A stretch of DNA of 64,000 bases from Haloarcula halophila (GTDB lineage Archaea; Halobacteriota; Halobacteria; Halobacteriales; Haloarculaceae). The stretch lies in contig NZ_CP119561.1 in the NCBI RefSeq assembly GCF_029278565.1, forward strand, positions 299,409 to 363,408, given 5' to 3'. The position numbers and the translations under genes were made by a program. Of the stretch, positions 56,435 to 63,938 are shown one piece after another; positions within the stretch are counted from its first letter, which is position 1, and each line of letters opens with the position of its first letter. The notes below the pieces were generated by a model. The model worked only from the letters and a program-made list of their open reading frames with translations. It made no database searches and was not told the DNA's origin.

Positions 56435-56824
56435 ATGCGCACGAGCTTCAACATCCCCGACGACCTCCTCTCCGAGTTCGATGAGACGTGGCAGGCAGAG
56501 GGATTAGATTCACGTTCGCGTGGTGTCCGCGAAGCGATGCAGGAGTATATCGAGGTACACACCAGACTGGAGGATATCGAAGGCGACGTCGTCGTTATCA
56601 TCGCGTTCGATTACGAACACGAAGCGGTTATCGAAGAGATTCACGACGTACAACATCAGTTTCAGGACGTCATCACGACCACGAATCATATCCATGAAGG
56701 AGAATGGTGTCTCGAGACACTCTTCTGCAGCGGACCGGCACCGCGTGTCCGGGACCTCACCTATCGCTTGCGCGATTTCGATGCGGTGAGTCGGGTCAAA
56801 CTGATGCTCCTCGCGGAGCACTAG
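56435..56824 (+). CDS. NikR/CopG-family regulator (paralogue 3), shorter ligand loop
   Basis: The 129-aa protein starts with a diverged RHH (MRTSFNIPDDLLSEFDETWQ and SRSRGVREAMQEYIEV). The C-terminal domain has His74 (VQHQFQD), His85 and His87 (TNHIH) and Cys92 (EWCLETLF). The loop between HxH and Cys is one residue shorter than in canonical NikR, so the metal site may differ in geometry. It follows the cbiMNQO-DUF1405 operon and precedes a minus-strand amphi-Trp gene. Confidence 0.82.
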   Translation: MRTSFNIPDDLLSEFDETWQAEGLDSRSRGVREAMQEYIEVHTRLEDIEGDVVVIIAFDYEHEAVIEEIHDVQHQFQDVITTTNHIHEGEWCLETLFCSGPAPRVRDLTYRLRDFDAVSRVKLMLLAEH

Positions 56825-56844
56825 GCTGTACTCACGGCTGGTTC

Positions 56845-57132
56845 TCACTCGATTTCCAGCTGACTGCTCTCACGATCTCCATCAGCGCCGTTCTCGTCCC
56901 ATTCGAGTTCGAACTCGATACTCAATTCACCGGGTCCATCTGTCGGCCCCTCACGTTCGGCTTTGACCTCGAACGTCGGGCGAGCTGGCGGCTCCATTGT
57001 CACGGAATCGGATCCCGCTTTCAGAGTGATTCCGTCTCCTTGTTCCAATTTATCGGCTACACGGCGAAGATACGCTGCGATTTCCTCTCGACTCTGGTCG
57101 CTTTCCGATTTGAACAGGACCTCTTCGGGCAT
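56845..57132 (-). CDS. amphi-Trp domain-containing protein
   Basis: The 95-residue protein from ATG 57132 (MPEEVLFKSESDQSREEIAA) follows the amphi-Trp pattern: AAYLRRVADKLEQGDGITLK, then RPTFEVKAERE and ELSIEFELEWDENG with the conserved W near the C-terminus. The family is common in haloarchaea and of unknown function. A longer frame starts at 57153. It lies between two NikR-type genes with no sign of being co-transcribed with them. Confidence 0.82.
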   Translation of the reverse strand: MPEEVLFKSESDQSREEIAAYLRRVADKLEQGDGITLKAGSDSVTMEPPARPTFEVKAEREGPTDGPGELSIEFELEWDENGADGDRESSQLEIE

Positions 57133-57249
57133 ATGGACGCAGATGCCGCCCATGCAGATAACTGCACCCTCTGTCCGAACTGCTGCTGCCCTATCTCACT
57201 GAATACAAGCACGCGGCGCCTATCCGTTCCTGTGGATTTCAACTTGCCT

Positions 57250-57681
57250 TCACGACTCGATGTGCTGATCAATGGGATCTCTTCCGAATGAGGTAATCGA
57301 GTAATCCACCGCTTGGACATCCGGTACTGCCCGGACGGTATTGACGAAGCCAGATAGTGCCTCCGTGGTCCCTTCAAGGACGAATAACTCCATACAGTAC
57401 TGGTCCTGGACGTGTGCATGGGTAGTCGCGGAGACGATAGCATCGTATTCGTGGCGTACTCCCGTGAGACGCTGTTGGACGGCGGGTTGACAGTACTCGA
57501 AGACCACCGATACTGTACACATCTGTTTCTGTCCGTCGATATTTTGCCCCTGAAACTCTTCGAGTAGCGTCCGTGTGCCTTCGCGAACGACCTCGCTTCG
57601 ACCACTGTACCCGTGTTCGTCGGCGAACTCGTCGATGCGTTCGAGTAACGCTTCGGGCATCGAGATGCTAACGACGCTCAT
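57250..57681 (-). CDS. NikR/CopG-family metal-responsive repressor (paralogue 4)
   Basis: The RHH is SVVSISMPEALLERIDEFAD with GYSGRSEVVREGTRTLL, nearly identical to paralogue 1. Ligands follow the canonical spacing: His77 (VRHEYDA), His88 and His90 (TTHAH) and Cys96 (QYCMELFV). Two further cysteines in the same domain (Cys55 and Cys64) are unusual. It is divergent from the two COG0523 genes and shares their control region, so it probably regulates them and itself. Confidence 0.88.
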   Translation of the reverse strand: MSVVSISMPEALLERIDEFADEHGYSGRSEVVREGTRTLLEEFQGQNIDGQKQMCTVSVVFEYCQPAVQQRLTGVRHEYDAIVSATTHAHVQDQYCMELFVLEGTTEALSGFVNTVRAVPDVQAVDYSITSFGRDPIDQHIES

Positions 57682-57779
57682 GTACTAAAATTCTATTCTG
57701 AGTTATTAGTATCTGTTATGACTGTGGGAACTGTACCGTAATAATTAGTATTTTAGTATAGTAGATTCATAACCCGCGT
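57682..57779. promoter_or_regulatory. Divergent control region of NikR-4 and the COG0523 operon
   Basis: The 98-bp spacer is AT-rich. A TATA-like TATTTTAGTATAG (about 57749-57761) serves the plus-strand operon at 57780. ACTGTGGGAACTGTAC (57721-57736) lies just upstream of it. GTTATGA (57715-57721) and TCATAAC (57767-57773) are inverted copies resembling NikR half-sites (GTATGA/TCATAC in E. coli), though 45 bp apart. Several TTAGTA copies are also present. This is a good candidate NikR operator cluster. Confidence 0.5.
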
Positions 57780-58997
57780 ATGCCGTTCAACAACGACCCA
57801 ATCCCGGTGACAATTCTCAGCGGAAGCCTCGGTGCCGGCAAGACGACGACGCTCAACCACATTCTCAGTAGCGAGCAGGAACTGAACGCTGCCATCTTAG
57901 TCAACGATATGGGCGAAGTGAACGTCGACGCCGACCTCGTCGAACGCGAGTCGGATCTCACCCAGAACGACGACGAGATCATCGAGCTGTCGAACGGGTG
58001 TATCTGCTGTCGGCTCCGTGGCGATATGCTCGACGAAGTGGGACGATTGGCCGAAGAGCGAGACTTCGAATACCTCCTCGTGGAATCGTCTGGAATCAGC
58101 GAACCGATTCCGGTCGCCCAGACGTTCGCCCGCGGATTTGAGGACGCGGAGTTCGACCCTACGGGGGTCTACGAACTCGACACGATGGTCAGTGTCGTCG
58201 ACGCACACAGCTTCTGGCAGGGTTTCGACTCCGGACAGGTGCTCACTGACGATGAAATGGAGCCGCAGGGCAATCGTGTCCCCGAGGAAGCCCTCATGGA
58301 CCAGATCGAGTTCTGCGACGTTCTCCTGTTGAACAAGTGCGACCTCGTCCCGGACGACGAACTCGAGGAGATGGAGGCCGTCCTGAAGACGCTCCAGCCG
58401 CGAGCGAAGATCATCCGGACCGAACACGGCGCCGTCGATCCCGAGGAGATCCTGAACACGGGTCGATTCGACTTCGAGGAAGCAAGCCAGTCCGCCGGGT
58501 GGAAGCGTGAACTCCAGCACGGACATCACCACGAGTCAGCCGCCGATGAACACGGCGTCACGTCCTTCGTCTTCGACGCCGACCGACCGTTCCATCCCGA
58601 GCGGATCGCTCGTCTCTTTGCTGATCTTCCCGACGGTATCGTTCGCGCAAAAGGCTTTTTCTGGTCCGCCGGTCGCGAAGACATCGCGATGGGGCTCGAC
58701 AAAGCAGGCCAGTCGGTCCGGGCCGGTCCGAAAGGGACGTGGATCGCCACGCTCCCAAAGGCCCAACAGGAGCGCTACTTCACCGCCCGACCCGGCATCA
58801 AAGAGGACTGGGACGACCAGTGGGGCGACCGCGGATCAGAACTCGTGTTCATCGGCCGCGAATTCGATCAGGAGACACTAACCGAGCGACTGGAAGATTG
58901 TGTCCTCTCAGACGCAGAAATGGAGGAGGACTGGAACGAGTATCCGGATCCGTTCACCGCCGACGAACAGCGCGAACTCGCACTGGCTGACGACTGA
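57780..58997 (+). CDS. CobW/COG0523 metallochaperone GTPase 1
   Basis: The 405-aa GTPase has the P-loop TILSGSLGAGKTTTLNHIL, the metal-binding GCICC (residues 73-77), the VESSGISEP segment and the guanine-specificity motif LLNKCDLVPDDE. The C-terminal CobW_C domain reads FHPERIARLFADLPDGIVRA and WIATLPKAQQERYF. A short His cluster (HGHHHES) stands between the domains. Family members insert or deliver Zn, Co or other metals. With cobalt and nickel genes around, a cobalt or zinc role is likely. It ends on the first base of the second GTPase gene and is preceded by a NikR-type operator region. Confidence 0.92.
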   Translation: MPFNNDPIPVTILSGSLGAGKTTTLNHILSSEQELNAAILVNDMGEVNVDADLVERESDLTQNDDEIIELSNGCICCRLRGDMLDEVGRLAEERDFEYLLVESSGISEPIPVAQTFARGFEDAEFDPTGVYELDTMVSVVDAHSFWQGFDSGQVLTDDEMEPQGNRVPEEALMDQIEFCDVLLLNKCDLVPDDELEEMEAVLKTLQPRAKIIRTEHGAVDPEEILNTGRFDFEEASQSAGWKRELQHGHHHESAADEHGVTSFVFDADRPFHPERIARLFADLPDGIVRAKGFFWSAGREDIAMGLDKAGQSVRAGPKGTWIATLPKAQQERYFTARPGIKEDWDDQWGDRGSELVFIGREFDQETLTERLEDCVLSDAEMEEDWNEYPDPFTADEQRELALADD

Positions 58998-60319
58998 TGG
59001 CCGTCGACGAGCAACCCCCGGTCACGATCCTCAGTGGCGGGCTCGGCGCCGGAAAGACGACCCTGCTCAACCACCTCCTTACCATCGGGGGCGAGGAGTA
59101 CGATATCGCCGTTCTGGTCAACGACGTCGGCGAGGTGAATGTCGACGCCGACCTCATCGAGAATGGCTCCGAACTCTCGATGGAAGACGGCGGTGTCACG
59201 GAGCTCTCGAACGGCTGTATCTGCTGTGGGCTGCAGAACGAACTCGATCAGGAACTGAGACGCCTCGCGTTCGACGAGGAGTTCGACTATCTGGTCATCG
59301 AAGCCTCGGGTATCAGCGATCCAGTCCCCATCGCCCAGCGGTTCATCTCGCCCGCACGTGCGTCGGCACTGTACGCTCTCGATACGACCGTCACGGTGGT
59401 CGACGCCGCACAGTTCCATCAGGCGTTCGTCGATGGCCGCCCACTCAAGTCGACAGACGACGACGCCCGACCGCTGTCGGACCTCCTCGCCGAGCAAGTC
59501 GAGTTCTGCGACGTACTCGTCCTCAACAAGTGCGATCTCGTTTCCGAGACAGAGCGCGAAGCGGTCGAACGCGTCGTCCGAACACTCCATCCCGGGGTCG
59601 ACGTCGTCCGAACGACCGAAAGCACCGTCGACCCGGAACGAGTTCTCGGAACGGGTCGGTTCGATCAAGACGAGGCGAGTGACTCCGCCCGGTGGAAACA
59701 GGCACTCTCGACCGATCACGGAGACAGCACAGACGTCGATTCAGACGACCACCACGAGAGCCAGACGGAGGCGGACGACCACAGTCACGAACATGGCGAC
59801 GACCACGACCATAGCCACGACGAAGCGCACGACCATCGTCACCCACCAGAGGAATTCGGTGTCGACTCGTTCGTCTACGAGCGCCACCGGCCGTTCCACC
59901 CCGAACGCTTCAGCGAGTGGCTCCGTTCGTTCCCCGATTCCGTCGTCAGAGCCAAGGGCCACCTGTGGGTCGCTGGCCGCGAGCGCTACGCCCTCGACCT
60001 GAGCCAGGCGGGAACACAGACCCACGTCGAGGTCAACGGGCGGTGGGCAGTCACACTCCCCGAGTTCCAGCGCGAGTCCTACCGCGAATCGCGGTCGGAC
60101 CTCCACTGGGACGAACAGTGGGGTGACCGCGAAGTGAAACTCGTCTTCATCGGGGCTGGGATGGACGAATCCAGCATCGCCGATACGCTCGACGACTGCC
60201 TCGTTTCGGAGACCGGGATGGAAGACGACTGGGAGGCGTTCGAGAATCCGTTCCCGGGGACGATGGAGTGGTCGCAGCCCCCGATGGAACAACGCCTCGT
60301 GGTAGGTGACCTATCGTGA
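58997..60319 (+). CDS. CobW/COG0523 metallochaperone GTPase 2 with long His-rich linker
   Basis: The 440-aa paralogue keeps the P-loop GGLGAGKTTLLNHLL, GCICC (73-77), IEASGISDPVPIA and LVLNKCDLVSET. Between the GTPase and CobW_C domains it has a long His/Asp linker (such as DDHSHEHGDDHDHSHDEAHD), the mark of zinc- or nickel-storing COG0523 proteins. The C-terminal domain starts FHPERFSEWLRSFPDSVVRA. The start codon shares one base with the end of the first GTPase gene. The pair likely arose by duplication and then split roles, because only this copy has the extended linker. Confidence 0.92.
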   Translation: MAVDEQPPVTILSGGLGAGKTTLLNHLLTIGGEEYDIAVLVNDVGEVNVDADLIENGSELSMEDGGVTELSNGCICCGLQNELDQELRRLAFDEEFDYLVIEASGISDPVPIAQRFISPARASALYALDTTVTVVDAAQFHQAFVDGRPLKSTDDDARPLSDLLAEQVEFCDVLVLNKCDLVSETEREAVERVVRTLHPGVDVVRTTESTVDPERVLGTGRFDQDEASDSARWKQALSTDHGDSTDVDSDDHHESQTEADDHSHEHGDDHDHSHDEAHDHRHPPEEFGVDSFVYERHRPFHPERFSEWLRSFPDSVVRAKGHLWVAGRERYALDLSQAGTQTHVEVNGRWAVTLPEFQRESYRESRSDLHWDEQWGDREVKLVFIGAGMDESSIADTLDDCLVSETGMEDDWEAFENPFPGTMEWSQPPMEQRLVVGDLS

Positions 60320-60888
60320 TCCGGAATGACCGCGAACTTCCTCCAGCAGCGGACCGACGGACGACTGATGCCGACGGCCACGACTGTATCGACCCGCTGG
60401 GCGTGGCCATCGTAACCGTGTCCTCGTCCCGCGGAGACGGCGTCGAAAAGACGCCACCCGACCCCAGTGGCGACGCCATTGCGAGTATCCTCGTCGAAGC
60501 GGGCCACGTCGTCACGTCACGCCGGATGGTTCCGGACGACTACGTCCGGATCAAGACCACAGTGAGCGACTGCCTGGATCGACCGGATGTCGACCTCGTC
60601 GTGACCACAGGCGGAACGGGAGTCACCGTCGACGACGTCACTCCGGACGCGGTGAGCGAACTCTTCGACCGCGAACTGCCGGGCTTCGGCGAAGCGTTCC
60701 GATGGCTCTCGTGGGAGGAGGTACGAACGCGTATCGTCTCAACCCGTGCGACAGCGGGCATCGCCCGCGACGTGCCAGTGTTCGTGCTCCCGGGAAGTGT
60801 GAACGCCGTCGAGCTCGCCACGGCGGAGATTATCAGCGAGGAAGCCCCGCATCTTGCCGGACTCGCAACCCGACACAAGGTCGAATAG
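60316..60888 (+). CDS. MoaB/MogA-type molybdopterin adenylyltransferase-like protein
   Basis: The 190-aa protein has the MogA/MoaB fold signature: VAIVTVSSSRGDGVEKTPPD, then LVVTTGGTGVTVDDVTPDAV (with TTGGTG as the key loop) and PGFGEAFRWLSWEEVRTRIV. It ends in VFVLPGSVNAVELATAEII. Such proteins adenylate molybdopterin. Its position between a metallochaperone and an IscU-like gene suggests metal-cofactor insertion, perhaps not limited to molybdenum. It starts at GTG 60316 and overlaps the GTPase gene by 4 bp. The N-terminal 25 residues are extra to the fold. Confidence 0.88.
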   Translation: MIRNDRELPPAADRRTTDADGHDCIDPLGVAIVTVSSSRGDGVEKTPPDPSGDAIASILVEAGHVVTSRRMVPDDYVRIKTTVSDCLDRPDVDLVVTTGGTGVTVDDVTPDAVSELFDRELPGFGEAFRWLSWEEVRTRIVSTRATAGIARDVPVFVLPGSVNAVELATAEIISEEAPHLAGLATRHKVE

Positions 60889-61278
60889 ATGCAGGGTTCT
60901 AAAATGTATCAGGAGGTAATCCTGGATCACTACCGTAACCCTCGAAGGTGGGGCCGCCTCTCGCCGGTTACCTTCTCGCACACTGGCGAGAATACCTCCT
61001 GTGGCGACGAACTCACGTTTGATCTCAGACTCGCCAAGGACGGTGAGACGATCGAAGAGGTCACGTTTACTGGAGAAGGCTGTGCGATCAGCATTGCGAG
61101 TGCGAGCCTGCTCGCCGAAGAACTCCCAGGAATGACGCTCTCGGAGGTTCGTGACCTCGACCGTGAGGACGCCCTCGATCTCTTGGGAATCGAGCTGACG
61201 CCGATGCGCGTCCCGTGTGCTGTGCTCGCGGAGAAAGTGGTTCAGGACGGTATCGAGAGCCACGAGGAGGACACGTAA
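60889..61278 (+). CDS. IscU/SufU-like Fe-S scaffold protein
   Basis: The 129-aa protein has the family start MYQEVILDHYRNPRRWG. Three conserved cysteines are Cys38 (TSCGDELTF, with Asp40 two residues later), Cys65 (GEGCAISIASASL) and Cys110 (RVPCAVLAEK). It can hold a nascent iron-sulfur cluster or a zinc ion, as in SufU. It directly follows the MoaB-like gene with no gap and is followed 3 bp later by cbiL. Being outside a suf operon, it may be specialised for this metal locus. Confidence 0.88.
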   Translation: MQGSKMYQEVILDHYRNPRRWGRLSPVTFSHTGENTSCGDELTFDLRLAKDGETIEEVTFTGEGCAISIASASLLAEELPGMTLSEVRDLDREDALDLLGIELTPMRVPCAVLAEKVVQDGIESHEEDT

Positions 61279-61281
61279 CCG

Positions 61282-61947
61282 ATGACGCTCTACGGAATCG
61301 GGCTGGGACCGGGTTCGGCGGACCTGCTCACGGTTCGCGGCAAACGACGACTCGAATCGGTCGACGTCGTCTACTCACCGGGACGACTGTCACGGCGCGT
61401 CGCAGCCGAGTACGTTTCCGAATCGAAACTGAGTGACCTCGAGTTCCCGATGACGACCGATCCCAAAGAACTCCAGGCAGCGTGGGAGACGGCGGCCGCG
61501 GAAGTCGCGCCGAAAGCGCGAGAGGCCGACGCGGCGTTCGTCACGCTCGGCGATCCCTGTATCTACTCGACGTTCGGGCACCTGCGTCGGACGCTTCGCG
61601 AGCAGCATCCCAGCATCGACATCGAAGTCGTTCCTGGTGTCAGCAGTGTGACGGCGTTCGCTTCGGTCCTCGGGGTCGACATCGACGCTGGCGCTGAACT
61701 GACGCTACGCGAGGCGACCGACGGCGAAGCACCGATCGGTCCGAATCGGTTGATCCTGTTCAAAGTGACTGACGCACCGACGACCTACGAAAAGATGACT
61801 GAAGCAGGGTACGAGGTGACGTTCGGACGGCGACTCTTCATGGATTCGGAAGAGGCCCTCGTTACGAACGATCCCGGTGAGGTAACTGATCGAGACTACT
61901 ACACGCTCGCGTACGCAGAGAAACGGGAGGCGACCGGGTCTGCGTGA
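61282..61947 (+). CDS. cbiL: Cobalt-factor II C20-methyltransferase CbiL
   Basis: The 221-aa SAM-dependent tetrapyrrole methyltransferase starts TLYGIGLGPGSADLLTVRGK (the GxGxGxxxLLT motif). It continues with FVTLGDPCIYSTFGHLRRTL (GDPxxYST) and IEVVPGVSSVTAFASVLGVD. These are typical of the CbiL/CobI branch, which methylates carbon 20 of the corrin precursor. It uses cobalt that the CbiMNQO system could supply. No other cob genes are in the window, so this copy is isolated from the main pathway cluster. ATG 61282 is 3 bp after the IscU-like gene. Confidence 0.88.
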   Translation: MTLYGIGLGPGSADLLTVRGKRRLESVDVVYSPGRLSRRVAAEYVSESKLSDLEFPMTTDPKELQAAWETAAAEVAPKAREADAAFVTLGDPCIYSTFGHLRRTLREQHPSIDIEVVPGVSSVTAFASVLGVDIDAGAELTLREATDGEAPIGPNRLILFKVTDAPTTYEKMTEAGYEVTFGRRLFMDSEEALVTNDPGEVTDRDYYTLAYAEKREATGSA

Positions 61948-61995
61948 TGGGCGGACGCTGTCGGTCGTCCGGGGTAGGACCAACGTGAAGTGTCC

Positions 61996-62130
61996 TCAGG
62001 CGATGACGCCGAGGGTTTCTAGTTCTTCGGTGGAGTATTCCGTGCGGAGTTCTTCCATCGAGTGTTCTTCGAGAACCTCCGCTCGCTGTTCGTCACTCAT
62101 CTCGGTCAACTCGCTGAAGCAGTGGCACAT
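61996..62130 (-). CDS. Small 44-aa CxC protein
   Basis: A minus-strand frame from ATG 62130 to TGA 61996-61998 encodes 44 residues starting MCHCFSELTEMSDEQRAEVL and ending in an acidic helical stretch (STEELETLGVIA). The MCHC start is a probable metal-binding site, with two Cys and one His in four residues. A TATA-like TTTAGTA (minus strand, about 62156-62162) lies about 27 bp upstream, as for a leaderless gene. Position in a metal island supports a metallochaperone or sensor role, which I infer. It is convergent with cbiL. Confidence 0.65.
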   Translation of the reverse strand: MCHCFSELTEMSDEQRAEVLEEHSMEELRTEYSTEELETLGVIA

Positions 62131-62331
62131 TGCAACCGTATCTGGGTGCCACAGCTACTAAATGCCTGTTAGCACGCTTCTCGGACTTATGTAATACGGA
62201 ATCTGAGGTAGCAACGATTAGCAATTCCAGAGCCCACGTTAGTTATTCCGGCATCGGTTAGTAAGTCCCTCCCTCACCTAGATAGAGATTATTAACTCTA
62301 CCGCACAAAATCATAGCTCTTATTATCTAGT

Positions 62332-62348
62332 CTATCAGTGTTAACAAC
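62332..62348 (+). promoter_or_regulatory. CTATCAGTGTTAACAAC motif upstream of the znuA-like gene
   Basis: This 17-bp sequence, 2 bp before ATG 62351, matches CTATCAGTATTAACTAC (49521-49537) at 15 of 17 positions. The region from about 62200 also has repeated TTAGTTA, TTAGTAA and ATTAACTCTA elements. Repressor binding here would block transcription start or translation directly, as expected for a zinc- or nickel-controlled gene. Confidence 0.5.
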
Positions 62349-62350
62349 AG

Positions 62351-63938
62351 ATGCCTCGATACACCCGACGACGACTCGTCGCAACTGGAATCGGATTCAC
62401 CACCATCGGCTCCCTCGCTGGCTGTCTCTCGAACGACGCCAGCTCTAATGATTCAGGTGGAGCCGGGCCGGAAGCCCAGTCTTCGTTCTTCGTATTCGGG
62501 GACTTGGCCAGTCAGGTTGCAGGCGACACTGCGACCGCAGAGACGCTCGTCCCGATCGGCCAACACGGCCACGGGTGGGAGCCTGGCTCCAAAATACAGG
62601 GAACGATCCTCGAATCGGATCTCTTCCTCTACGGGATGGAGGGATTCCAGCCTTGGGCTGACGACCTCGTGACGAGTCTCCGTGACGACGACGCCGATGT
62701 CGACATCGTCGCTGCTGGTGCTGGTATCGACCTCATCGAAGGCGGACACGACCACGGTCACGAAGAAGACCACGAGGGGGAACACGAGGAAGGCCACGAG
62801 GAAGGCCACGACGGCGAAGGAGAACACGGCCACGACGAACACGAAGAGGGAGACCACGAGGAGCACCACGGCGAATCGGTCCCGTGGGAGTGGGTTGGTC
62901 TCTACCACCTCGAAGCTGGCACCTACACGTACACGTTCCACGAGGGCCCTGATCCGAAGATGCAGCTGCCGTTATCGCAACCGAAGAGGGCGGCGACCAC
63001 GGCATTCACCACGTCGAGGAGACCGCAACCACCCTCTACGGCGACCACGACACGCACACACCGGTAGAAGGCGGAGAGACCCTCACGCCGTCCAGTGAGT
63101 CACTCTACCACCTCCAGTTCGCGGATTCCGGCGAGACGACGTTCTCCCTCGATATCGAAACGGAGGGCCACTACGTACTCTTCGCCCAGCACGCTCCCGC
63201 GGAGTTCGACGCGACGCTCACCAACAGCAGTGGGTCGGCCATCGAACCCGAAGTGACCGAGACTGCCGGCGAATACGGACACGAGGGCGATGGCGAGCAC
63301 GAAGGTGAACACGACCATGAGAGTGGAGAGGAACACGAAGGCGAGCACGAGGGAGAAAACGAACACGAAGGCGAGGAGGGACACAACCACGACCACTCCG
63401 GCGGAACGGACCCGCACTTCTGGCTAGACCCGGAGCGAGCGAAGCAGGCGGTCGACAACATCCGGAGCGGGTTCGTCGACGTCGACAGCGACAATGCCAG
63501 TGCCTACGCCGAGAACGCCGAGTCGTACCGTAATCGTCTGACGAACTCGACGAGTCGTTCCAGTCCGCGCTGGAGGGCGCCTCGAAAGACGTCGTGTTTG
63601 TCGCGGGTCACAACGCCTTCCAGTATCTCGGCCAGCGCTACGGATTCGAAGTACAGACGCTGACGGGACTGTCACCGGACGACCAGCCGACGCCGAAGGA
63701 TATCGAGCGGGCCCAAGAGATCATTGCCGAGCACGACCTCCAGTACGTCTGCGCGGATCCGCTCGAATCCCAGACCGCGGCGAACCAGCTCGTCGAAGAA
63801 ACCGACGCCACCGAAGTCCTGCCGCTGACGCCGATTCCCGGACAGACCCAGGAGTGGGCCGACGAGGACTGGGGCTATGTCGAGATCATGGAAAACATCA
63901 ATCTCGAGACGCTGAAGCAGGCCCTCGACGCAGAATGA
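62351..63938 (+). pseudogene. ZnuA-type metal-binding lipoprotein with inserted domain, frameshifted twice
   Basis: The protein has a Tat-like basic start and lipobox (PRYTRRRLVATGIGFTTIGS, then LAGC). The first ZnuA lobe has metal-ligand loops (IGQHGHGWEPGS). Then come two His/Glu-rich tracts (HDHGHEEDHEGEHEEGHEEG and GEHEGEHDHESGEEHEGEHE). Between the tracts lies about 115 residues of beta-rich insert (WEWVGLYHLEAGTYTYTFHE, LYHLQFADSGETTFSLDIET) not found in ordinary ZnuA. The second lobe begins DPHFWLDPERAKQAVDNIRS. Frames break at 62968 (CTGCCG for CTGGCC) and 63540 (CTGACG for CTGGAC). The latter restores RLDELDESFQSALEGASKDV. The repaired length is about 529 aa. It delivers zinc or another divalent metal to an ABC importer, probably encoded just downstream. 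Confidence 0.88.

Noticed and set aside
62750..63400. DNA tandem repeat or satellite in the znuA-like gene
   Set aside because: The periodicity comes from His/Glu/Gly codons in metal-binding tracts. The copies are imperfect and in frame, so a protein-level explanation suffices.
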